Assembly: GCA_023393375.1 (NCBI GenBank)
Contig: JAEWLI010000237.1
Coordinates: 1-29,700 of the forward strand
Reading direction: 5' to 3'
Origin: Bacteroidota bacterium
GTDB taxonomy: Bacteria > Bacteroidota > Bacteroidia > Cytophagales > Cyclobacteriaceae
DNA length: 29,700 bases
Shown piece by piece: positions 17,100 to 25,300 of the stretch (position 1 is its first letter; each line of letters starts with the position of its first letter). A program made the position numbers and the translations under genes. Under the pieces are notes generated by a model. It saw only the letters and a program-made list of their open reading frames with translations. It was not told where the DNA came from and did no database searches.

Positions 17100-17107
17100 T
17101 AAATTTG
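17100..17107 (+). promoter_or_regulatory. -7 box of metA
   Basis: TAAATTTG is a full match to TAnnTTTG. Transcription would start near 17113, giving a leader of about 30 bases, too short for a SAM riboswitch. No clear -33 box is seen. Confidence 0.5.
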
Positions 17108-17131
17108 CAGACTATTTTTACCAACAAAAAC

Positions 17132-17138
17132 AAGGAGG
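17132..17138 (+). promoter_or_regulatory. Strong Shine-Dalgarno sequence before metA
   Basis: AAGGAGG lies 5 bases before the ATG at 17144. It fixes the start codon over the upstream TTG at 17105. Canonical sites of this strength are unusual in Bacteroidota, and no other gene in this window has one. Confidence 0.8.
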
Positions 17139-17143
17139 ATCAT

Positions 17144-18058
17144 ATGCCACTTAAGATTCCTGATAAATTGCCGGCTTTTGATGTGCTGAGGAAAGAAAAT
17201 GTATTTGTGATGGATGAAAAGAGGGCTATCCAACAGGATATTAGGCCTTTGAAAATCGTGATCCTGAACCTGATGCCATTAAAAATCAATACCGAAGTGC
17301 ATCTTTTGAGGCTGCTGGCTAACACTCCCCTTCAGGTGGAGGTAGATTTATTGCATACAGAATCATATGCTTCAAAAAACACACCGGTAGATCACCTGAA
17401 TAATTTTTACAAATCTTTTCAGGAAATCAGTCATCAAAAATACGACGGTATGATTATTACCGGTGCCCCTGTAGAGCAATTCGAATTTGAGGACGTTAAT
17501 TACTGGAAAGAACTTACTCAAATAATGGATTGGACGGAGCAGAACGTCACTTCTACCTTATATATTTGTTGGGCTGTTCAGGCGGGGTTGTATCATCATT
17601 TTGGAATAAAAAAATATCCGATGCAGAAAAAGAAGTTTGGAATTTATAAACATACACTTCTTACTAAAAGCGAGCCGATAGTTCAGGGATTTGACGATAT
17701 TTTTCTTGCTCCCCATTCCAGATATACTGAAATTAGACGAGAAGACATTTTGGGAAATAAAGAACTGGAGCTCATTAGCGAATCGGAAGAAGCTGGTGTG
17801 TATATAGTAGTTTCAAAAAACAGAAAACAAGTATTTGTGACCGGTCATGCAGAATATGATCCCCTCACACTAAAAGAGGAATATGACCGTGATCTGTCCA
17901 AAGGTTTGGAAATTGATATCCCGGAAAACTATTTCCCGCAGAACGATTGCAATAATTTCCCAATAGTCAGATGGAGAAGTCATGCTAATTTGCTTTTTTC
18001 TAATTGGTTGAACTATTATGTTTATCAGATCACACCATTTGATTTAAACAAAATATAA
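17144..18058 (+). CDS. metA: Homoserine O-acetyltransferase (MetA family)
   Basis: From the ATG set by the Shine-Dalgarno sequence the product is 304 residues, the usual MetA length. Catalytic residues fall at canonical numbers: Cys142 (YICWAVQ), His235 and Glu237 (TGHAEYDP). Residue 111 (ITGAPVEQ) is glutamate; in characterised MetA proteins Glu111 goes with acetyl-CoA use and Gly111 with succinyl-CoA use. The inferred reaction is therefore homoserine plus acetyl-CoA to O-acetylhomoserine, the first dedicated step of methionine synthesis, in the cytoplasm. An HD-domain gene starts 3 bases after the stop, so the two are co-transcribed. There is no riboswitch in the short leader. Confidence 0.95.
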   Translation: MPLKIPDKLPAFDVLRKENVFVMDEKRAIQQDIRPLKIVILNLMPLKINTEVHLLRLLANTPLQVEVDLLHTESYASKNTPVDHLNNFYKSFQEISHQKYDGMIITGAPVEQFEFEDVNYWKELTQIMDWTEQNVTSTLYICWAVQAGLYHHFGIKKYPMQKKKFGIYKHTLLTKSEPIVQGFDDIFLAPHSRYTEIRREDILGNKELELISESEEAGVYIVVSKNRKQVFVTGHAEYDPLTLKEEYDRDLSKGLEIDIPENYFPQNDCNNFPIVRWRSHANLLFSNWLNYYVYQITPFDLNKI

Positions 18059-18061
18059 TCC

Positions 18062-18652
18062 ATGGCCGACCTTGACCGTCTTAAAAAACAGGTTGAATTT
18101 ATTGTTGAAGCCGATAAAATTAAAAACATACTCCGGATGAATTATACCGCTTCCGGCAACCGGCGTGAAAATGATGCTGAGCATTCCTGGCACCTGGCAC
18201 TTATGGCAATTCTGTTGAGTGAGTATGCCAATACACCACTTGATATTATTAAGGTTTTAAAGATGATTTTGATTCATGATATCGTGGAAATAGATGCCGG
18301 AGATGCTTATGTATATGACGAAAAGGCAAAAACTTTACAGCGCGAAAAAGAAATAATAGCTGCAGACCGTTTATTCAATATGCTTCCTCATGATCAGGCT
18401 GTGGAATATCGTCAAATATGGGATGAATTTGAAGACAAAATAACTGCGGAAGCTAAATTTGCCAACGCCCTTGACCGAATGCATCCTATGCTTATGAATT
18501 ACGCTAGTCAAGGTAGGTCATGGAAAGAAAATAACATTAGTGCGGAAATGGTTACTTCGAAGAACAAACATATCGATGATGGTTCTTCAATTTTGTGGAA
18601 TTATTGTCAGAAACACATCATTCAATCGGCTGTAGAAGAAGGATGGTTGTAA
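18062..18652 (+). CDS. HD-domain hydrolase (YfbR/HDDC2-like)
   Basis: The 196-residue product matches the HD_3 group of metal-dependent phosphohydrolases. The HD motif is spread as His41 (DAEHSW), His72-Asp73 with Glu76 (IHDIVE) and Asp138 (ALDRM). Known relatives such as E. coli YfbR hydrolyse deoxynucleoside 5'-monophosphates, and HDDC2 is a human relative, so a nucleotidase role is likely but unproven. It lies 3 bases after metA and must be co-expressed; no metabolic link to methionine is obvious. Its stop is one base from the stop of the convergent nucleotidyltransferase gene. Cytoplasmic. Confidence 0.88.
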   Translation: MADLDRLKKQVEFIVEADKIKNILRMNYTASGNRRENDAEHSWHLALMAILLSEYANTPLDIIKVLKMILIHDIVEIDAGDAYVYDEKAKTLQREKEIIAADRLFNMLPHDQAVEYRQIWDEFEDKITAEAKFANALDRMHPMLMNYASQGRSWKENNISAEMVTSKNKHIDDGSSILWNYCQKHIIQSAVEEGWL

Positions 18653-18653
18653 A

Positions 18654-19406
18654 CTACCAATCTTTATAAATTACTTTTAAATCTTCTGGTTTCCCCAGGT
18701 CAATGCAGGCCCCGGAATCAAATAGTTCATAACCCACCTTAAGACCTGCTGATATAGCGGCCTGAATCACATTGCCCACATATAATTCCTGATGATCAAG
18801 AAGCTGGATTTGTTTAAGGTACTCGTGCATAAATGCCGTAAAAGACGGCTTCCAGATAGCGAATGTCCATCCAAAGTCTAAAACAGTGTCAGGGGATTTA
18901 ATAATAATTTTCTCCACTGTGGTTTGATTAAATTCTACCATATCCCAGCTATACTTTCTTTCTATCGGGAATAAACCCAATACTATGTCAAAATTCGATT
19001 GGACCAGCTTGGCTAAAACAGTTTGATACGCAGTAGAGGGTTTAATTAGAATGTCAGGAAAGCCAAGCGCGGAGATTTTATCCTGGGTGATATCAAATAT
19101 GGAATCAATTGTAAAAGGAGTACCAGGTGAATGATTCATTTCGCTGAAAGAGATATTCAGTGGAATATCTTCCCTTTTCTTAAAGTATTCAGGAATATCC
19201 TGCTTATCAGATCTGATAATAAAATGTACTTTAGGGATTTTGGCGTTCTTAAAATAATCTAATAAATGGTCACAAACCACTTTAGGGAAAAATTTTTGGT
19301 AGTATTCAGAATATTGTAAACCGACCGGGTAAATCTCTTTACTACATGGAAGGGGTGACAAACGTTCGGCTTTACCACATGCTGGAATTATTCCGATTAC
19401 ATCCAT
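18654..19406 (-). CDS. Nucleotidyltransferase-family protein, divergent sugar-nucleotide type
   Basis: The 250-residue product resembles sugar-phosphate nucleotidyltransferases (NTP_transferase fold). The N-terminal loop is IIPACGKAERLSPLPCSKEI, in the position of the usual GxGTRLxPxTxxxPK motif. The metal-binding aspartate may be the one in GFPDIL (about residue 118). Later, LDFGWTFAIWKP (about 177-188) and a C-terminal GACIDLGKPEDL are typical of the family. It is shorter than glucose-1-phosphate thymidylyltransferase (about 290) and the signature is altered, so substrate and even activity are uncertain. It is the last gene of a minus-strand run, 16 bases after the HNH gene. Cytoplasmic. 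Confidence 0.78.
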   Translation of the reverse strand: MDVIGIIPACGKAERLSPLPCSKEIYPVGLQYSEYYQKFFPKVVCDHLLDYFKNAKIPKVHFIIRSDKQDIPEYFKKREDIPLNISFSEMNHSPGTPFTIDSIFDITQDKISALGFPDILIKPSTAYQTVLAKLVQSNFDIVLGLFPIERKYSWDMVEFNQTTVEKIIIKSPDTVLDFGWTFAIWKPSFTAFMHEYLKQIQLLDHQELYVGNVIQAAISAGLKVGYELFDSGACIDLGKPEDLKVIYKDW

Positions 19407-19422
19407 AATCTACAAAAAATAA

Positions 19423-19929
19423 TCAGGCTCCACTGGCAAGATAAGGCATCCATTCTTCTCTGAGTGAACCTGAAAGATCACGTAAAAAAACAATATAGGA
19501 AGGTTTATAAGGTTTGGTTTTTACCAGCATTCCTACTTCTTCCGGAGTATAATCACCTTTTCTCGTATTACACCTTTTACAAGCGGTTACAAGGTTAAAC
19601 CAAGTGGATTTACCTCCACGGGCTTTCGGAATAAGGTGATCCAACGTCAAATCCCTGGAATCACCACAATATTGACAAGCATAACCATCACGTTTGAAAA
19701 TATTGTTTCTGGACAGAATCACTCCTTTGTAGGGGATATTGATATACGCATATAAACGGATAACAGCAGGTGCGGGATAAGATCGTGAGACTGTCTTTAA
19801 AGCTCCATTTACCGATTGGGATACCAATTCTGCTTTTTGCAAAAAAACAAGGAGAAAAGCCCGTTGCACAGAACATACTGTCAGCGGTCTGTAATCCTGG
19901 TTTAATACCAAAGCTTGTCGGTGTACCAT
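19423..19929 (-). CDS. HNH endonuclease-domain protein
   Basis: The 168-residue product has an HNH nuclease domain in its second half. Zinc-site cysteines are Cys85/Cys88 (CQYC) and Cys117/Cys120 (CKRC). The catalytic motif is Asp97-His98 (LDHLIP) with Asn112 (FNLV) and Asn121. The N-terminal 65 residues (VLNQDYRPLTVCSV) form a conserved-looking extension seen in many free-standing bacterial HNH proteins. It is not in a restriction or phage context; it lies 4 bases after an NlpC/P60 gene and 16 bases before a nucleotidyltransferase gene. A repair or housekeeping role is possible but unknown. Complete. Confidence 0.88.
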   Translation of the reverse strand: MVHRQALVLNQDYRPLTVCSVQRAFLLVFLQKAELVSQSVNGALKTVSRSYPAPAVIRLYAYINIPYKGVILSRNNIFKRDGYACQYCGDSRDLTLDHLIPKARGGKSTWFNLVTACKRCNTRKGDYTPEEVGMLVKTKPYKPSYIVFLRDLSGSLREEWMPYLASGA

Positions 19930-19933
19930 ATTT

Positions 19934-20722
19934 TTATTTTCTGGTTATCCTTCGTATTCCTGTCAGTTTATGCGTTGTCTTGTTCCATTCTTCGTTGAAA
20001 ATACCATCTTCTGTTAAGGTATCTATCCTTACTTTCCCAGAAGCATGAATCACCTGTTGTTCTTCCATTACTATTCCCACATGAGCAGAGCCGGAAATGG
20101 CATTCTCAAAAAACACCAGATCACCCGGGATGGCCGCTGATAATTTATCGATCACCCACCCTTGGTTGATTTGTTGGGAAGCGTCCCTTTTCAGTTTATA
20201 GCCTCCAATTTTGAACACCATTTGGGTAAAACCGGAACAATCAATTCCAAAAGGCGATTTACCCCCCCACAGATATGGCGCATCAAGATATTTACGGGCA
20301 ATCTCTATCATTTGTTCCACCTGATATCTTTGGCTTAAGCTTTTGGCATTGCCATTATATGCCAGTTGTTCTTCCATTTTGAAAAGTTCATTGGTGGCAA
20401 TTGGCAAAATACTGCCCAACAAAATAGGCATCCGGTTTTTTTTAAATAAGATATTGGATGTGACCTCAAGGGTAATTTTATAATCTGAGTTATTGACCTG
20501 TTCAAAATAATCCAGCGAAATACCACTATGTTGATTACTGCTGATCCAGCCTTCATAACCATCAAAATGATTATTGATTTTTAACCAGGTCCTGTTCTTG
20601 CTTTTTTCCAAAACAGTATAATGCTCTCCAAATAATAACTGGTTTACCATCTCACTTTTATCGCTGTCGGAATGACGTACCGGTACTACACTTAACCTGC
20701 ATATACCAAATTCTTGATCCAT
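19934..20722 (-). CDS. NlpC/P60 (C40) peptidase with SH3-like N-terminus
   Basis: The 262-residue product has one or two SH3-like segments in the N-terminal 110 residues (LSVVPVRHSDSDKSEMVNQL, then WLKIN and GYEGWI) and a C-terminal NlpC/P60 domain from about 135. Catalytic residues are Cys162 (GIDCSGF), His214 (SAHVGI) and His226 (VIHASG). The family cleaves gamma-D-glutamyl links in peptidoglycan peptides. No signal peptide is present (start MDQEFGICRL), so it may act on recycled muropeptides in the cytoplasm or leave by another route. It sits 23 bases after smpB and 4 bases before the HNH gene, in a likely operon. Confidence 0.9.
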   Translation of the reverse strand: MDQEFGICRLSVVPVRHSDSDKSEMVNQLLFGEHYTVLEKSKNRTWLKINNHFDGYEGWISSNQHSGISLDYFEQVNNSDYKITLEVTSNILFKKNRMPILLGSILPIATNELFKMEEQLAYNGNAKSLSQRYQVEQMIEIARKYLDAPYLWGGKSPFGIDCSGFTQMVFKIGGYKLKRDASQQINQGWVIDKLSAAIPGDLVFFENAISGSAHVGIVMEEQQVIHASGKVRIDTLTEDGIFNEEWNKTTHKLTGIRRITRK

Positions 20723-20745
20723 TTATTATTGTCCCTTCCTGATGT

Positions 20746-21213
20746 TTATATTTTAATCCTGTCTAACTCCCGTTTTAAGTCTTTTTGTTTTATATCTTCA
20801 CGTTTGTCATACAATTTTTTCCCCTTTGCCAATGCTATTTCTACCTTTGCCAACCCCCTTTGATTAATAAATAGACGAAATGGGATAATTGTCAGGCCTT
20901 TTTCTTTGCTCTTGGCATCTAATTTTTTTAATTCCTTTTTACTTAGCAGCAGTTTTCTTTCCCTTTTAGGTTCATGATTATAATGAGTGCCCATATCGTA
21001 AGGGCTAATGTGCAGGTTCAGTATCCATAGTTCATTCTCTTTAAATGCACAATATGATTCCTGCAAGTTTGCCTTGCCTTCCCTTATTGATTTGATTTCT
21101 GTACCCTGCAACATTATTCCGGCAGTGAAAGTATCGAGGAAATGATATTCAAAACTTGCCTTTCTATTTTTTATATTGATATTATTCGAAAACCTGTCTT
21201 TTTTCTCGGACAT
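20746..21213 (-). CDS. smpB: SsrA-binding protein SmpB
   Basis: From the ATG at 21213 (MSEKKDRFSNN) the product is 155 residues, the normal SmpB length; an upstream in-frame start at 21300 adds 29 residues not found in the family. Motifs include NRKASFEYHFLDTFTAG, GTEIKSIREGKANL and a basic C-terminal tail (DKREDIKQKDLKRELDR). SmpB binds tmRNA and is needed for trans-translation rescue of stalled ribosomes. The ssrA gene is not in this window. An AAGGG eleven bases before the ATG may act as a weak ribosome-binding site. It lies 125 bases after tsaD and 23 before the NlpC/P60 gene. Confidence 0.96.
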   Translation of the reverse strand: MSEKKDRFSNNINIKNRKASFEYHFLDTFTAGIMLQGTEIKSIREGKANLQESYCAFKENELWILNLHISPYDMGTHYNHEPKRERKLLLSKKELKKLDAKSKEKGLTIIPFRLFINQRGLAKVEIALAKGKKLYDKREDIKQKDLKRELDRIKI

Positions 21214-21338
21214 TGTAATTACCCTTGTTAATTGTTTAAAGTTAATAGTTAATTTGAAAGAAAAAAATATAAAGATTCTAGAAGTTAACGTGTTCGCCAA
21301 GGCAAGTGTTGAGCCTGGTAAATCTATTTAAAAAATCA

Positions 21339-22343
21339 TTATAGTTTCATACGGGGAAGAGGATCCACTGAAATGTCAGAAAAAACACCTGCTTGATATT
21401 TGAAATGCGCTGCCATGGCAATCATTGCGGCATTATCTGTGCAGTATTGAAAATCAGGAATATACGTATTCCACTTTAGATGCTCAGCAGTTTCTACCAA
21501 GGTTTTCCTTAATCCTGAATTGGCCGAAACACCACCAGCAATTGCAATTTCTTTAATACCCGTTTTCTTTGAAGCTTTCACAAGATTTTTCAATAGCATT
21601 TGAATCAAAGCGTGTTGCAAGCTTGCGCAAATATCAGCCATATTTTCTTTTATAAAATCCGGATTTTTCCTGATATTGTCTCTTAAAAAATAAAGAAAGG
21701 CTGTCTTGATACCTGAAAATGAATAATCAAGATCTGGCATATCAGAACCCGGAAATGCATAAGCCAATGGATTTCCTTTTTGGGCATATTCATCTATAAG
21801 TGGGCCCCCTGGATATGGCAGACCTAATAATTTAGCAGATTTATCAAATGCTTCCCCTACTGCATCATCCTGGCTCTGTCCAATAATTTTCATGTCCAAA
21901 TAATCTTTTACTAACACAATCTGTGTGTGACCACCACTCACTGTCAGACAAAGAAATGGGAAAGAGGGTTTTGGATCATCAATAAAATGTGCCAGGATAT
22001 GAGCCTGCATATGGTTTACCTCTATAAGTGGAATATTTAAAGCCAGCGACATTGTTTTCGAAAAAGATAATCCCACTAACAATGCCCCTAATAAACCGGG
22101 GCCTCTTGTAAAAGCTATGGCATCTAATTCCTTAAGAGAAATTCCCGCCATTTCAATGGCATTATCTACCACTGGTACAATATTTGATTGATGAGCGCGG
22201 GAGGCTAATTCCGGAACAACACCGCCATATTTTTGATGAATTTTCTGCGAGGCTATGATATTATTGACTACCTTTCCGTTAATAATAATAGCTGCCGACG
22301 TTTCATCACAAGAAGATTCAATGGCCAATATAACAGGTTTCAC
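21339..22343 (-). CDS. tsaD: tRNA N6-adenosine threonylcarbamoyltransferase TsaD
   Basis: The 334-residue product has all TsaD hallmarks: AIESSCDET at 7-15, metal-binding His111 and His115 (NHMQAH), SGGHT at 136-140, GGVSANSGLR at about 270-279, and the metal ligand Asp303 (CTDNAAM). It transfers the threonylcarbamoyl group to A37 of ANN-reading tRNAs, working with TsaB and TsaE, in the cytoplasm. The start codon is GTG (22341-22343); no ATG or other start is available upstream in frame. Only 17 bases separate it from the divergent tamB start, so its promoter must overlap the 5' part of tamB. It may be the first gene of a run down to the nucleotidyltransferase gene. Confidence 0.97.
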   Translation of the reverse strand: MKPVILAIESSCDETSAAIIINGKVVNNIIASQKIHQKYGGVVPELASRAHQSNIVPVVDNAIEMAGISLKELDAIAFTRGPGLLGALLVGLSFSKTMSLALNIPLIEVNHMQAHILAHFIDDPKPSFPFLCLTVSGGHTQIVLVKDYLDMKIIGQSQDDAVGEAFDKSAKLLGLPYPGGPLIDEYAQKGNPLAYAFPGSDMPDLDYSFSGIKTAFLYFLRDNIRKNPDFIKENMADICASLQHALIQMLLKNLVKASKKTGIKEIAIAGGVSANSGLRKTLVETAEHLKWNTYIPDFQYCTDNAAMIAMAAHFKYQAGVFSDISVDPLPRMKL

Positions 22344-22360
22344 GATTAATATAATTAAGG

Positions 22361-25300
22361 TTGAGACACCGTAAAGTTTTCAAAATATTTTTAATTGGAT
22401 TAACAATATTATTCTCTACAATCATTGTGATTGTAGCGGCTTTGCACAACCCAAGAATTCAGACAAAAATAGTAAAAAAACTGGCAAGCGTAATCTCAAA
22501 CAAAATTGAACTGCCTGTTGAAATCGGATATGTGAATTTAAGTTGGTATGACGAACTTTATGTAAATGGCATTTCTATAAAAGACACGGAAGGGGAAAAG
22601 TTAATTGACATCAATGAAATGACAATCAACTTCAATCTCACCTCATTATTTGGAAAAGATGATATTCACCTGGATAAAGCGTGGTTGTCAGGAGCCAGTG
22701 TAGCTTTAAAAAACAATTCCCCGGATAGTTTGATGAATATGTCCTTTTTTGCCAAAAAAATCAGAGAGGTCCTTTCAACAGGCGGAAAAGGGAAAGGAAA
22801 GGTATTTTCAATAGGCGAGGTGTTTTTGGACAACTCCAGGTTTACGCTCAATAACTTGTACAAAGATTCGGTTGTAAACCGGTGGGACGTAGCCCATTTT
22901 GGCTTTAGTGAGATCAATGGAAGGTTTAATGACATGCGGATCCATAAAGACACATTTGAAATAAACATTGATCATTTATCTTGTATCGACAATCAAAGCA
23001 GAATGAGAGTGTCAAAACTGAAAACACAGTTTTCAATTTCTCAATCTACAATGGCAATGAGGGATATGGAGCTTGAAGTAGGATCCAGTATACTGAAAAC
23101 CGATATGGTCTTTCATTATGATCGAATGGAAGGCCTTTCCAATTTTAATCACCAGGTGACGATACGGGCGGATTTATCCCAATCAAAAATTTACTCAAAA
23201 GATTTGGGCTGGTTTGCTCCAAATTTCGCGACTTATGATCACTTTTTCACCATTGCAGGAAAATTTAATGGTATGATTAGCCGGTTCTCTTTCAACGACT
23301 TTGTCATAGCCTTTGGTGAAAAAACGTTGCTACAGGGAGACATGAATATTACCGGACTTCCGGCATATAAGGAAACGCTCTTTGATATTGACCTGGATCA
23401 AACTTTTATATCCAGCAAGGATTTTGAATCTATGCTGTCTCGCAATGTATATGCAAAAGTTTCTCCCATAGATTATATAACAGCCAATAATGTCACCCTT
23501 ACAGGATTTTTGTTCGACTTTGTGGCCAGAGGAAAATTTACATCCCCTTTAGGCTTAATTGATTCTGACATTAACCTAAAACTAAATGATGTTCCCAGCC
23601 AAACTGCATACTCCGGTAATCTCGCACTTACTGACTTTGATGTTGGCAAACTGGTAGGAAATAAAATGCTCAATCAGGTAGATATGTGGGGAGAAATTGC
23701 AGGGAAAGGGATTCAGCCCGAGAACGCGGATTTTAAATTAAGGGCTTTCTTTAACTATTTCGACTTCAATGAATACCGTTACAAAAATATTAATGCTGAT
23801 GCTAGGTTTACCAAGGAATTATTTATAGGCACAGTAAACATTAATGATGATAATCTCCGCTTTGATGCCCAAGGCATGATTGACATACGTGGGGAACAAA
23901 ATAAAATTGAGCTGACGGCACGTTTGGACACAGCATCACTAAGAGAATTGAAACTTTCCGATGACGAATACCTCCTCAGTGCCGATATTGATGTGGATTT
24001 TACAGGCCTCAAATTGGATGAATTTCTTGGAACTGCGACTATATCGAACGCATTCGTAAGTGTTAATAGCAGGGAAGCAGAAATTGATTATTTGAATATC
24101 ATTTCTGAAAAAAGTGATCAGGAAAGAATCCTATACGTTCAATCTGATCATTTTTCTCTCAACCTTACCGGAAATTACAAATTTTCAAGGTTAATCAATG
24201 ATGTACAGGATCAATATGAAGAATACAGGCTCAGTATTTTAAATCAGGCTGATTTGATAGAAGAATATTATAAGAAAAAAATAATATCTCTCGATCAGAT
24301 AAACGATTATTATCTGAAATATGAAGTGAATTTGAAGAATATTAACCCCTTAATCCAACTCTTCTCTCCTACTGCTTATATTTCAGAAAATGCTAGAATT
24401 GAAGGTGTTTTGACCGGAGGATATACAAATTTAGTATCGGCTTATTCTACTATCGACACTATTAATATTGGAAAATATAATTTCTATAATAACCTTTTTG
24501 ATTTTAAACTAAGCAAGAATATTGATCGGGCAGATGTAAATGCCACCGCACATATTGCCTCGTCAAAACAGTCTGTTGATAGGATTGAACGATCTGAAAA
24601 TCTATTTACCACCATTGATTGGAATGGCAAACAAGCCGATTTTTCAATAGGATTGCAACAAAGTAATTCACAAAATTCAGCAACCTTGTCAGGCAAGTTG
24701 GATTTTTTGTATGATATTACGCAAATTGTCATTGATTCTTCCGATATCCAAATTCTGGAAAAAAACTGGTTGTTGAGCGAAGACAACAATATTGTAATAG
24801 ACAATAAAACGGTATCCCTCAACAACTTTGTATTTTACCACGAGGAACAAAGCATTTCCTTAAATGGATCAATTTCTCCCGATTCCACTCAGAAAAAGTT
24901 GGAGATGCATATCAGGGACTTTACACTTAACAACCTTAATCCGTTATTTAAGAAAAATAGATTAAACGGTAGGGTAAATGGTAATCTCCAGCTGACCAAC
25001 ATCAGTAAAAATTTGATATGGGAAAGTCAGGTTGATGTACAGGATTTTTCCATCGGAAATTTTCCTGTTGGCCATATCACATTAAATTCCTTATGGAATA
25101 ACCAGGTTAAACATCTGAACATTGGATTGGATGTGATCAGGAATAATCAAAAAATTATTGCAATGAATGGGTATGTTGACCCCCAGGATGAGGAAAATCA
25201 ACTGCATTTGTTCGCATTGCTCAACCAGGCACACCTGAATATTGCTGAACCATTTGTAGCGGACTTGTTTTCACAAATAAATGGTCACGCTAGTGGCGAA

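Noticed and set aside
16939..17133. 65-residue N-terminal extension of the SRPBCC protein
   Set aside because: It reads through the metA promoter region, lacks family similarity, and the internal ATG at 16938 gives a normal anchored protein.
17100..17143. SAM riboswitch before metA
   Set aside because: The leader predicted from the -7 box is about 30 bases, too short for any SAM aptamer, and no aptamer-like stems are visible.
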